Assembly: GCA_017569305.1 (NCBI GenBank)
Contig: CP069418.1
Coordinates: 3,224,001 to 3,288,000, forward strand
Length of the DNA stretch: 64,000 bases
Source of the DNA: Clostridiales bacterium FE2011
GTDB lineage: Bacteria; Bacillota; Clostridia; Christensenellales; Aristaeellaceae
Reading direction: 5' to 3'
Positions within the stretch are counted from its first letter, which is position 1, and every line of letters begins with the position of its first letter. The notes below the pieces were generated by a model. The model made no database searches, was not told the origin of the DNA, and saw only the letters and a program-made list of their open reading frames with translations. Made by a program: the position numbers and the translations under genes. Positions 17,052 to 25,368 of the stretch are shown piece by piece.

Positions 17052-18314
17052 ATGTTAACTCAGGCACCCAAGGGAACGCGGGACATACTGCCCGCTGACA
17101 GCTATCGCTGGCAATTCATCGAAGACAAGATGCGCAAGGCCGCCGCTCTGGCCGGCTATCGTGAATCACGCACGCCTGTTTTCGAGCATACTGAACTGTT
17201 CCTGCGCGGCATTGGGGATACGACGGATGTGGTCCAGAAGGAAATGTACACCTTCGAGGACAAGGGCAAGCGTTCTGTCACCCTGAAGCCGGAAGGCACA
17301 GCCGGCGCTGTGCGCAGCTTCCTGGAGCATAACCTGTATGCCGAGCCGCTGCCCTGCAAGCTGTACTATATTTATTCACCCCACTTCCGTTATGAGAATC
17401 CTCAGAACGGCCGCCTGCGGGAGCATCACCAGTTTGGTATGGAGTGCTTCGGCGCGAAGGAAGCTACCGTGGACGCAGAGCTGATCCTGACGGCCTATCA
17501 TCTGCTGCAGGATCTGGGTGTGGGAAACCTGAGCGTGGAAATCAACTCCATCGGCTGCCGGAACTGCCGGCCGGAGTATCATAAGCGTCTGAAGGAATTC
17601 CTGGGAGAGCGGATCCACGAAATGTGCCCCACCTGCCAGGAACGCTTTGAGCGGAACCCGCTCCGCGTGCTGGACTGCAAGGAAAAGCACTGCCAGGAGC
17701 TGACCAAGGACGCACCCAGCATGCTGGACCTGCTGTGCGATGAGTGCAAGGAGCACTTTGAACAGCTGAAGAAGTGCCTGGATGGCAGCGGCATTCCGTA
17801 CCGCGTCAATCCCCGCATTGTCCGCGGCCTGGATTACTATACCAAGACCGTGTTTGAACTCGTGACCGAGACGCCGGACGGCAAACTGACGGTTTGCGGC
17901 GGCGGACGGTACGATAACCTGGTGGAGGAAATCGGTGATCAGAGTATTCCGGCTGTCGGCTTCGGCATGGGCGAGGAGCGCGTGCTGATGCTGCTGGAAA
18001 GCGAAGGTGTTGAGATTCCGAAGCCGGAATGGTATGAAGTGTTCGTCACCTACATGGGTGAGAACAAACAGCATGCCTTCTCCCTGGTGCAGCAGCTGCG
18101 GGCTGCCGGCATCAAGGCGGATATGGATCACTGCGGACGCAGCCTGAAGGCTCAGTTCAAGTTTGCCAATAAGACCGGCGCGCCCGTGACCGCGGTCATC
18201 GGTGACGATGAGGCGGCCCAGGGCCTGGTAAAGCTGAAGAAGATGGCGGACGGCACCGAGAAGACTGTCAAGGTTGAGGAAGCGGCTGAAGCGATTCGGG
18301 AAATGAAAGGTTGA
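17052..18314 (+). CDS. hisS: Histidyl-tRNA synthetase
   Basis: A 420-residue class II synthetase of normal length. Motif 1 region PKGTRDILP is at the N-terminus and motif 2 lies around FRYENPQNGRLREHHQFGME (residues about 112-131). The two His-specific signatures are RGLDYYTKTVFE (about 257-268) and the CGGGRYDNL segment. Motif 3 is GFGMGEERVLMLL. The C-terminal 100 residues form the anticodon-binding domain. It charges tRNA-His in the cytosol. It lies between the archaeal-type and bacterial aspS genes, transcribed from its own promoter, with repeats on both sides. Confidence 0.97.
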   Translation: MLTQAPKGTRDILPADSYRWQFIEDKMRKAAALAGYRESRTPVFEHTELFLRGIGDTTDVVQKEMYTFEDKGKRSVTLKPEGTAGAVRSFLEHNLYAEPLPCKLYYIYSPHFRYENPQNGRLREHHQFGMECFGAKEATVDAELILTAYHLLQDLGVGNLSVEINSIGCRNCRPEYHKRLKEFLGERIHEMCPTCQERFERNPLRVLDCKEKHCQELTKDAPSMLDLLCDECKEHFEQLKKCLDGSGIPYRVNPRIVRGLDYYTKTVFELVTETPDGKLTVCGGGRYDNLVEEIGDQSIPAVGFGMGEERVLMLLESEGVEIPKPEWYEVFVTYMGENKQHAFSLVQQLRAAGIKADMDHCGRSLKAQFKFANKTGAPVTAVIGDDEAAQGLVKLKKMADGTEKTVKVEEAAEAIREMKG

Positions 18315-18327
18315 TTGCCTGTCGGCA

Positions 18328-18735
18328 AAAATTCACAATTCATAATTCATAATTCATAATTATGGATTGTGGGGCCGGTAAAACAGGCACTTTGAGAAAA
18401 CTCATGCGGGTTGCTGTCAGACTGCGGAGGGCGAGCCTCTGAGGACTGCCAGTGGCAGATATTTCGTCAGAGGGTTCGGAGCGCCCGGAGAAAGAGCCAG
18501 TGGCTCTTTCTCAGTGGAGAACGGGCGGTAGCCCTGAGAGGTCAACCGAAACGAGTGGTCTCCCCAGTGGAGAGCCACGACGATTGAGGTTGCGGATGAT
18601 CTCTCCACGCGGCCTGCGGCTTTGGATGAGATGACATTGTCGGCTTAGATGATTCCCTTCGAAAAAGCTACATGTTATAGAAAAAAGTAATCAAAATTAT
18701 GAATTATGAATTGTGAATTATGAATTGTGAGGAAC
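18328..18735. repeat. Intergenic composite repeat with octamer ends and CCAGTGG palindromes
   Basis: The hisS-aspS gap holds no gene. Its ends are tandem octamers (TTCATAAT at 18331-18362 and inverted TTATGAAT at 18696-18735). The interior (18481-18595) matches 24169-24314 in reverse orientation and contains palindromes centred on CCAGTGG: CTGCCAGTGGCAG and a perfect 25-bp one at 18488-18512. A copy of the dispersed CTCCACGCGGCCTGCGGC...GATGACA unit lies at 18601-18635. Confidence 0.85.
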
Positions 18736-18740
18736 GAACA

Positions 18741-20525
18741 ATGCAGTACCGTACCCATACATGTAACGAACTCCGTTTAACAGACGCCGGTAAGCAGGTC
18801 CGTTTGAGCGGCTGGATGGAAAACATTCGGGAGGTCAGCGGCAACCTGGCCTTCATCGTGCTGCGGGACTTCTATGGTTATACGCAGCTGGTGGTGGAGG
18901 ATGAAAAGATCCTCCAGGTTTTCCGGAACCTGAACAAGGAGAGCGTGGTTTCCGTCACCGGTACGGTGCGGGAGCGCGCCAGCAAGAACCCGAAGATGGA
19001 CACCGGCGATATTGAGGTCGTGCCGGACAGCGTGGAAGTGCTGGGCAAGTGCCGGTATAATGCGCTGCCGTTCCAGATCGGCCGCAGCACCGAAGCGGAT
19101 GAGAACATCCGGCTGAAGTATCGCTACCTGGACCTGCGCAATCCGGATGTGAAAAAGAACATCATCATGCGCTGCAACGTGGTCAGCGCCCTGCGCCAGG
19201 CCATGAATGCCCACGGCTTCCTGGAAATCACCACCCCGATCCTGACCGCGTCTTCTCCGGAAGGCGCCCGGGACTATCTGGTGCCGGCCCGTAAGCATCC
19301 GGGCATGTTCTATGCGCTGCCCCAGGCTCCGCAGCAGTTCAAGCAGCTGTTGATGACCAGCGGCTTCGACAAGTACTTCCAGATTGCCCCCTGCTTCCGC
19401 GATGAGGACGCCCGCGGCGACCGCAGCCCCGGTGAGTTCTATCAGCTGGATATGGAAATGGCTTTCGCCACCCAGGAGGACGTGTTCGCCGTCATCGAGG
19501 ACGTGCTGCCTCCGGTGTTCGCGAAGTACGGTACCTATAACACGGCTTCTTCCGCGCCTTTCCGCCGCATTCCGTACCTGGAAGCGATGGAAACCTACGG
19601 CAGCGACAAGCCCGACCTGCGCATTGACCTGACCGTGACGGACGTGACGGCGCTGCTGGGCAAGTGCGGCTTCGGTCCCTTTGAAGGCAACGTTATTAAG
19701 GCGATCCCGGTGACCAATTTCAATGCCACCCGCAAGCAGATTGATAAGCTGATCGCGGACGTGGAAGTGGTCAGCGGCAACAAGAGCTACTGGTTCCGCC
19801 TGGATGAAAACGGCGAGATCGTCGGCGGTATCGCCAAGTTCCTGCAGGAGAACAAGGAAGAGATCATCAGCGCGCTGAACCTGGCCCCCAACACCTTCGT
19901 GGCGCTGTCCGCCGGCAGCAAGGGCGCGGCCCAGAAGACCGCCGGTGTGCTGATCAAGAAGCTGGGCGAGATGTGCCCGGACCATATGGACAAGGAAAAG
20001 TACGAGTTCTGCTGGATCGTGGACTTCCCGATGTACGAGATCGGCGAGGAAAGCGGCGAGCTGGAGTTCTGCCACAATCCTTTCTCCATGCCCAACGGCG
20101 GCCTGGAGATCTTGGAAAAGGCGTCCCGCGGCGAGGTGGATCCGCTGTCCATCACCGCTTACCAGTATGACCTGGTGGTCAACGGCGTGGAGCTGTCCTC
20201 CGGCGCGGTCCGGAACCATGATCCGGAGATCATGATCAAGGCCTTCGAGCTGGTGGGCCTGGGCGAGGACGATGTGAAGTCCAAGTTCCCGGCCATGTAC
20301 AATGCCTTCTGCTACGGTGCGCCGCCGCATGCCGGCATCGCTCCCGGTGTGGACCGCATGGTGATGCTGCTGGCCGCCGCCGAAACCATCCGTGAGGTCA
20401 TTCCGTTCCCGATGACCAAGAACGCCCAGGATATCATGATGGGCGCCCCCGGTACCGTGGAGCAGAAACAGCTGGATGAACTGCATATTGCCATTGTCAA
20501 GGACGAGGACGAGCAGTTGTCATAA
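18741..20525 (+). CDS. aspS: Aspartyl-tRNA synthetase, bacterial type
   Basis: 594 residues from ATG 18741 (MQYRTHTCNELR), which has GAGG eight bases upstream; an in-frame ATG at 18720 lies within the repeat tail. It has an N-terminal OB-fold (about 1-105), motif 2 FRDEDARGDRSPGEFYQLD, a large GAD insert (about 285-415) and motif 3 PGVDRMVMLL. The size and GAD domain mark the bacterial form, which normally charges tRNA-Asp. It is the second AspRS within 3.4 kb. Confidence 0.96.
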   Translation: MQYRTHTCNELRLTDAGKQVRLSGWMENIREVSGNLAFIVLRDFYGYTQLVVEDEKILQVFRNLNKESVVSVTGTVRERASKNPKMDTGDIEVVPDSVEVLGKCRYNALPFQIGRSTEADENIRLKYRYLDLRNPDVKKNIIMRCNVVSALRQAMNAHGFLEITTPILTASSPEGARDYLVPARKHPGMFYALPQAPQQFKQLLMTSGFDKYFQIAPCFRDEDARGDRSPGEFYQLDMEMAFATQEDVFAVIEDVLPPVFAKYGTYNTASSAPFRRIPYLEAMETYGSDKPDLRIDLTVTDVTALLGKCGFGPFEGNVIKAIPVTNFNATRKQIDKLIADVEVVSGNKSYWFRLDENGEIVGGIAKFLQENKEEIISALNLAPNTFVALSAGSKGAAQKTAGVLIKKLGEMCPDHMDKEKYEFCWIVDFPMYEIGEESGELEFCHNPFSMPNGGLEILEKASRGEVDPLSITAYQYDLVVNGVELSSGAVRNHDPEIMIKAFELVGLGEDDVKSKFPAMYNAFCYGAPPHAGIAPGVDRMVMLLAAAETIREVIPFPMTKNAQDIMMGAPGTVEQKQLDELHIAIVKDEDEQLS

Positions 20526-20545
20526 CGCGCGGATTCTGGTATAAT
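20517..20545 (+). promoter_or_regulatory. Promoter of the asp23 gene inside the 3' end of aspS
   Basis: TTGTCA overlaps the last aspS codons; a 17-bp spacer and TATAAT with an extended TGG follow. Confidence 0.8.
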
Positions 20546-20592
20546 AACTGGGATTTAGGATTTAGAACTCCGCCGATAAGGAGGATGATCTT

Positions 20593-21237
20593 ATGGCAGT
20601 GAAGACTGATAAAAAGACGGGTGCCACCCTTCCGCAGAACATGGAGGACCTGACGCCCTCTTCCAACATCACCTACAATAACGAGGTGGTGGCTATCATC
20701 GCTGGCCTCGCGGCCAACGAAGTGGAAGGCATTGCGGGCATGTGCACCGTCAGCGGCAGCATCATGAGCAAGAACCGCAACGTCACCAAGGGCGTAAAGG
20801 TTGAAGTCGGCACCGAAGAGGTGGCCGTGGATCTTTACGTGATCGTGGAATACGGCATTCCGATCCAGCGGGCCGCCGCCGACGCGCAGGAAAACGTGCG
20901 CAAGGCGATTGAGTCCATGACCGGCCTGCATGTGGTCCGTGTGGACGTGCATGTGCAGAGCGTCAGCTTCGAGCAGGATAAGAAGGCCCTGCAGGCTGGC
21001 GCCCAGCAGGCTGTGCTGGCTGCCGGCGAGGTGGAGGAACCTGTCCGCCTGCCCGAGAAGGAGAAGGAAGAGAAGCCTGCTCCCGCTCCCGAACCCGTGC
21101 CCGAAGCGCACGCTGCTGCTGAGCCGGTGAAAAAGCCTGCCCCCAAGGCGTCCAAGCCCAAGGCCAAGGCTGAAAAGAAACCCGAAGCGGAAACCGCGGA
21201 AAAAGCCGACGGCGATGAACCCGCCGCGAAAGACTGA
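20593..21237 (+). CDS. Asp23/Gls24 family envelope stress protein
   Basis: 214 residues. The Asp23 domain (residues about 20-125) has ITYNNEVVAIIAGLAANEVEGIAGM and GVKVEVGTEEVAVDLYVIVEYG. A low-complexity Ala/Pro/Lys/Glu tail (about 135-214) follows that is unusually long for the family. Asp23 proteins form abundant membrane-proximal networks tethered by AmaP, and amaP follows 95 bp downstream. AAGGAGG precedes the ATG. A hairpin with a T-run after the stop may lower expression of the anchor genes relative to Asp23. Confidence 0.92.
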   Translation: MAVKTDKKTGATLPQNMEDLTPSSNITYNNEVVAIIAGLAANEVEGIAGMCTVSGSIMSKNRNVTKGVKVEVGTEEVAVDLYVIVEYGIPIQRAAADAQENVRKAIESMTGLHVVRVDVHVQSVSFEQDKKALQAGAQQAVLAAGEVEEPVRLPEKEKEEKPAPAPEPVPEAHAAAEPVKKPAPKASKPKAKAEKKPEAETAEKADGDEPAAKD

Positions 21238-21245
21238 CATTGTCT

Positions 21246-21274
21246 GACAGGGGAGGAATTCCTCTGTCTTTTTT
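21246..21274 (+). terminator. Hairpin with T-run between asp23 and amaP
   Basis: GACAG...AGG-AATT-CCT...CTGTC with a small bulge, then TTTTTT. Likely a partial terminator within the operon. Confidence 0.55.
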
Positions 21275-21332
21275 CCCTGAAAAGGAAGGTATTTTTATAC
21301 CGTAAAACAGGGAACAAAAGGAGGTATGACGC

Positions 21333-22325
21333 GTGAAGATCCGTATTCTGGACAGGATCCTGGTTGCGATCGCGGGTCTGCTGGTTCTGGCCGGCTGTGC
21401 CGCGCTGACTGCCCAGCTGTTTTTCAATAAGAATGTGATTGCCTGGGCCGGCCGCCTGCTGGCGGATGAAAGCCTGAGAATCTGGCTGATTGTTGCCCTG
21501 GCGCTGCTGTTGATCCTTGGTGTTTACTGTGTGCTGATCCTGTTCCGCCATCGGAGCAGGCATGACAAGTTCGTCATGCAGAAGACTGAGAACGGCGAAC
21601 TGTCCATCTCCCTCAAGGCGATGGAGAGCATGGTGCAGAAGTGCCTGGATCCCCATAAAGAGCTGAACGTACAGTCTGTCCGGCTGGAAAACCAGAAGGG
21701 CGGACTGCTGATCCGCATTCGCGGCACGGTCGCCGGCGGCGTGAGCATTCCGCTGACCGTGGATGCCCTGCAGCAGCAGATCAAGCAATATGTGACTGCC
21801 TGCAGCGGTGTGGAAGTAAAGGATATCCGCGTACAGATTGAGTCTTCCGGTCCGGAAGCGACCGAATCCCTGTACGCGATTGAAGCGCCGACGGCCCGGG
21901 CATTGCCCTCCAGCGGCGTGAAGGAAGAAAAGCCCGTGGAACCCGCTGAGGAAAAGACAGAGGAAATCACCGACGAGGAGCTGGAAACCATCGCGGCGGA
22001 GATTCCGAAGCCCGAACCGGCCGAAGCGGAGAATGAGGAAGAAACGGAAGAACCCACGGTGGTGGTTCCCGAGGCTGCGGTCGTTGCGGCGGAGCAGCTG
22101 AAGAAGGAAGCCCCCGAGGAGGAAGACGACCGGCCCATGCATCAGCGGCTGTTCTCCAGCTATGAGGAGCCCTGCGTGATGCCGATGCCGCCGGAAAAGG
22201 AAGAGATAACCGAAACCGCCGCTGAGGAAGCGGAAAAGGCTGTGGAAGAAAAGGCCGAAGCGGCTGAAGAGAAGGCTGAGGAAAAGCCTGAAGAAGAAAC
22301 GAAGGAAGGAAGCGAAGACAAATGA
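21333..22325 (+). CDS. amaP: Alkaline shock response membrane anchor protein AmaP
   Basis: 330 residues from a GTG start with AAAGGAGG upstream. Two N-terminal membrane helices (about 8-30 and 50-72) precede a cytoplasmic Asp23-like domain (about 85-175, SISLKAMESMVQKCL). A long acidic Glu/Ala/Lys-rich tail (about 190-330) follows that is longer than in typical AmaP. AmaP recruits Asp23 to the membrane. Its stop overlaps the DUF2273 start by 4 bp (ATGA). The acidic tail here and the basic Lys/Pro tail on Asp23 suggest an electrostatic contact; that is inference. Confidence 0.88.
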   Translation: MKIRILDRILVAIAGLLVLAGCAALTAQLFFNKNVIAWAGRLLADESLRIWLIVALALLLILGVYCVLILFRHRSRHDKFVMQKTENGELSISLKAMESMVQKCLDPHKELNVQSVRLENQKGGLLIRIRGTVAGGVSIPLTVDALQQQIKQYVTACSGVEVKDIRVQIESSGPEATESLYAIEAPTARALPSSGVKEEKPVEPAEEKTEEITDEELETIAAEIPKPEPAEAENEEETEEPTVVVPEAAVVAAEQLKKEAPEEEDDRPMHQRLFSSYEEPCVMPMPPEKEEITETAAEEAEKAVEEKAEAAEEKAEEKPEEETKEGSEDK

Positions 22326-22657
22326 ATCTGAAGAAGGGTACGCCCCTGTGCGGGCTGATACTGGGTGCAATCCTGGTTGGCATCGGAGCCCTGATGATGC
22401 TGATCGGTTTCTGGAAGACCCTGCTGCTGTGTGTGCTGTTCGGAGTGGGATATTTCCTGGGCACAGTGGAAAACAAGCGCGAGTTCATGAAGACGACGGC
22501 CAACAAGCTGATCCCCGATAAGGAAGTCAAGGTTATCGACCTGAAGACCGAGCTGAAGCGGGAACAGTCCGCCGTTGAGCAGGCTGTGGAAGAGGTCATC
22601 AAGCCCGCCAAAAAGACTGTAAAGAAGACTGCAGAGAAAACCACCGATAAGGAGTAA
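22322..22657 (+). CDS. DUF2273 family small membrane protein
   Basis: 111 residues. Two close hydrophobic segments (about 10-30 and 33-48, GLILGAILVGIGALMMLIGF and LLLCVLFGVGYFLG) are followed by a charged Lys/Glu tail (about 55-111). Small DUF2273 proteins accompany amaP and asp23 across Bacillota and are thought to belong to the same membrane-anchored complex. It is translationally coupled to amaP, and nusB starts 5 bp after its stop. Confidence 0.85.
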   Translation: MNLKKGTPLCGLILGAILVGIGALMMLIGFWKTLLLCVLFGVGYFLGTVENKREFMKTTANKLIPDKEVKVIDLKTELKREQSAVEQAVEEVIKPAKKTVKKTAEKTTDKE

Positions 22658-22662
22658 TACAG

Positions 22663-23118
22663 ATGTCCCGAACGACTGCGCGTGTCGCTGCCATGCAGAT
22701 GATCTTTGAGAAGATCTCCGGAGGCCAGGGCGGCGAGGATACGCTGAAAATGGTCTATGACGAGCTGCGGGAGGATGGTCTCCCCGGCGTGGAGCATATC
22801 GGCCGGAAAGAGCCGGACGGCGAGGATCGGGATTATATCACCGCCGCGCTGGAAGGTGTTCTTTCCCACAGGGATGAGATCGATGAGCTGATCGAGAAGA
22901 ACACTGCGAAGGGCTGGAACATTGACCGGATCTCGCTGGTGAACCTGACGATCATGCGGCTGGCGGTCTGGGAGATCCTCTATGCGGAGGATGTGCCCGG
23001 CAATGTTTCCATCGCTGAAGCGCTGGAGCTGACGGAACGCTTCTCCGATCCGGAGGATAAGGCGTTTGTGAACGGCATTCTCGGAACGATCCTGCGGGAG
23101 CACGAGGCGCAGGCGTGA
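22663..23118 (+). CDS. nusB: Transcription antitermination protein NusB
   Basis: 151 residues, all-helical. It shows the N-terminal RVAAMQMIFEKI and the C-terminal signature NLTIMRLAVWEIL followed by VSIAEALELTERFSDPEDKAFVNGIL. With NusE it binds boxA RNA to promote rRNA antitermination. It follows the Asp23-AmaP-DUF2273 genes, a common arrangement in clostridia, and its stop overlaps the GTG start of the next gene. Confidence 0.95.
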   Translation: MSRTTARVAAMQMIFEKISGGQGGEDTLKMVYDELREDGLPGVEHIGRKEPDGEDRDYITAALEGVLSHRDEIDELIEKNTAKGWNIDRISLVNLTIMRLAVWEILYAEDVPGNVSIAEALELTERFSDPEDKAFVNGILGTILREHEAQA

Positions 23119-24086
23119 GCAAAGACGGAACGCCGGTAGTCATCGGCTTCGATACCAGCAATTACAGAACCTCGGTGGCGGCGGTCACGCTGGATGGAGA
23201 AATCCTGGTCAATCACCGGGAGCTGCTGCCCGTGTCAAACGGGGAGCGGGGACTTCGCCAGAGCGACGCCGTTTTTGCGCATATCCGGCAGCTGCGGGAC
23301 AGCGAACCTGCCCTGCGGGAAGCCATGAAGGACCGGACCATTGCGGCCGTCGCGGCGAGCACCAAGCCCCGGGACGGAGAGGAATCCTATATGCCTGTGT
23401 TCCAGGTCGGGTATACGGCGGGGAGCATGCTGGCTGCCGCGCTGGATGTGCCGTTCTATGAGACGACGCATCAGCGGGGACATCTGGCGGCTGCGCTTGC
23501 CGGAACCGCCCTGGAGAATGAGGACCGCCTGCTGGCGGTTCATTTATCGGGTGGGACTACTGACCTGCTGGTGATGGATACCGAGCACGTGACGCAGATC
23601 GGTGGCAGCGCGGACCTGCACGCGGGCCAGCTGGTGGACCGGGCCGGAGTGGCCATGGGTCTGCCGTTTCCCTCCGGGGAAGAGCTGGAGAAGCTGGCGG
23701 TGCATGGAAAGAGCGAAGGCCTGCTGGGCTGCAGCCTGGAAAAAGGTGACCTGACCTGCCACCTGAGCGGCGCGGAGACCAAGGTCCAGCAGTGGATTGC
23801 GGCGGGTTCGAGGCCCCGGGAGGATATCGCCCGGGAGATCTACGACCTGCTGGCTCGGACGCTGGTGCGGATGCTGAAGGCCGGGGCGGAAAAGACCGGA
23901 CTGAAGAAGGCACTGGTCACCGGCGGGGTTGCTGCGTCGGCGCTGCTGAGGGAAATGATGGAAGACCGTCGCAGAAAGACACGAGGCGTGCCGGAAATCA
24001 TATTTGGCCGCCCCGAGATGTCCGGAGACAATGCGGTGGGAGTTGCATTGATCGGTGCGGCCAAATATAAAATTCACAATTCATAA
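23115..24086 (+). CDS. TsaD/Kae1-like protein (peptidase M22 paralogue)
   Basis: 323 residues from a GTG overlapping the nusB stop. The ASKHA-fold begins with VIGFDTSNYRTSVAAV. The two metal-binding His of TsaD are kept in HQRGHLAAA and the late Asp in SGDNAVGVAL, but the canonical SGGHT is SGGTTDL here. It is most likely the clostridial TsaD paralogue found after nusB rather than the t6A37 enzyme itself. Its function is not established. The gene ends in the repeat region 24070-24500. Confidence 0.8.
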   Translation: MSKDGTPVVIGFDTSNYRTSVAAVTLDGEILVNHRELLPVSNGERGLRQSDAVFAHIRQLRDSEPALREAMKDRTIAAVAASTKPRDGEESYMPVFQVGYTAGSMLAAALDVPFYETTHQRGHLAAALAGTALENEDRLLAVHLSGGTTDLLVMDTEHVTQIGGSADLHAGQLVDRAGVAMGLPFPSGEELEKLAVHGKSEGLLGCSLEKGDLTCHLSGAETKVQQWIAAGSRPREDIAREIYDLLARTLVRMLKAGAEKTGLKKALVTGGVAASALLREMMEDRRRKTRGVPEIIFGRPEMSGDNAVGVALIGAAKYKIHNS

Positions 24087-24500
24087 TTCATAATTCACAA
24101 TTATGGATTGTGGAACCGGCTAAGAAGAACGAGATTTCTCGACTCCCTTCGTGCCCCGGGGCTGATACCCGCAACTTCAATCGTCGCGACTGTCTCCCGG
24201 ACAGATCGCTCGTTTCAGTTGACCTCAGAACCGATGAGATTTCCTCCACTGGAGGTCATCGGTTCTTCGCCCCGTTTTCACTGAAATAGAGCCACTGGCT
24301 CTATTTCCGGGCGTTACGAACCCCAAAATGACAGTTATACGTTACGTATGATTGTTACAGTCCGGAATCGCAGCCGATTTATCAAGGGATTCCTCCATGC
24401 GGCCTACGGCCTTAGTCGGAATGACAGTCTGATCGATCCGGATTACAAGGGTTAAACCATTCACAATTATGAATTGTGAATTATGAATTATGAATTAATG
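24070..24500. repeat. Intergenic composite repeat, inverted relative to the 18.3-kb copy
   Basis: Octamer tracts at both ends (24070-24103 TTCATAAT type; 24461-24496 TTATGAAT type). The interior 24169-24314 matches the reverse complement of 18481-18595, including a perfect 25-bp palindrome around GCCACTGGC (24283-24307). A copy of the GGGATTCCTCCATGCGG...CGGAATGACAG unit lies at 24377-24432. No gene. Confidence 0.85.
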
Positions 24501-24519
24501 AAACGCGGGAGGCTATTCA

Positions 24520-25368
24520 ATGTCTGCAGAAATTCTGAGTGGTAAAGTAATGTCCGAAAGTCTCAGAAAGGAGATAGCCGAGCGCGTTTCTGCTCTGAAG
24601 GAGCGCGGCCTCACTCCCGGTCTTGCGGTCATCCTCGTCGGGAACGATCCTGCCAGTGAGATTTATGTTCGCAACAAGGGAAACGGATGCACGGAAGTCG
24701 GGATGTATTCCCGGACCATCAATATGCCGGCGGAGACCACCCAGGAAGAGCTGGAAGCTGCCATTGAGGAGCTGAACGCGGACAGCGCGATTCACGGCAT
24801 CCTGGTGCAGCTGCCCCTGCCGAAGCACCTGGACGAGCAGGCGGCCCTGGCAAAGATCCTGCCGGAGAAGGACGTGGACGGTTTCCACCTGATCAACGCC
24901 GGCCATATGCTGACCGGTACGGAAGGCGTCGTGGCCTGCACACCCCGGGGCGCGCTGCATATGATCAAATCCACCGGCGTGAACCTGAGCGGCAAGGAAG
25001 CCGTGGTCATCGGCCGGAGCAACATCGTAGGCAAGCCCATGGCCATGCTCCTGCTGAAGGAGAACTGCACGGTGACCATGTGCCACAGCCGGACTCAGAA
25101 CCTGGCGGAGCATACCCGCCGGGCGGACATCCTGGTGGCGGCCGTCGGCAAGGCCGGCTTTGTAACAGCGGATATGGTGAAACCCGGCGCCATCGTCATT
25201 GACGTGGGCATCAACCGGGTGGACGGCAAGGTAAAAGGCGACGTGGACTATGACGCGGTGAAAGAGGTTGCGGGCTGGATTACGCCGGTGCCGGGCGGTG
25301 TCGGAAAGATGACCATCACGATGCTGCTGATGAATACCGTGGAAGCCGCGGAAAGGATGCTTAAGTGA
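24520..25368 (+). CDS. folD: Bifunctional methylenetetrahydrofolate dehydrogenase/cyclohydrolase
   Basis: 282 residues, normal length. It interconverts methylene-, methenyl- and formyl-THF for one-carbon metabolism. Family signatures are the Tyr/Lys active-site region [16 protein letters not shown] (Lys near residue 54), the [10 protein letters not shown] loop, the Rossmann site [17 protein letters not shown] (residues about 161-177) and [10 protein letters not shown] near the C-terminus. GGGAGG precedes the ATG. It overlaps xseA by 4 bp at the start of a folD-xseA-xseB-ispA operon. Confidence 0.97.
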   Translation: MSAEILSGKVMSESLRKEIAERVSALKERGLTPGLAVILVGNDPASEIYVRNKGNGCTEVGMYSRTINMPAETTQEELEAAIEELNADSAIHGILVQLPLPKHLDEQAALAKILPEKDVDGFHLINAGHMLTGTEGVVACTPRGALHMIKSTGVNLSGKEAVVIGRSNIVGKPMAMLLLKENCTVTMCHSRTQNLAEHTRRADILVAAVGKAGFVTADMVKPGAIVIDVGINRVDGKVKGDVDYDAVKEVAGWITPVPGGVGKMTITMLLMNTVEAAERMLK

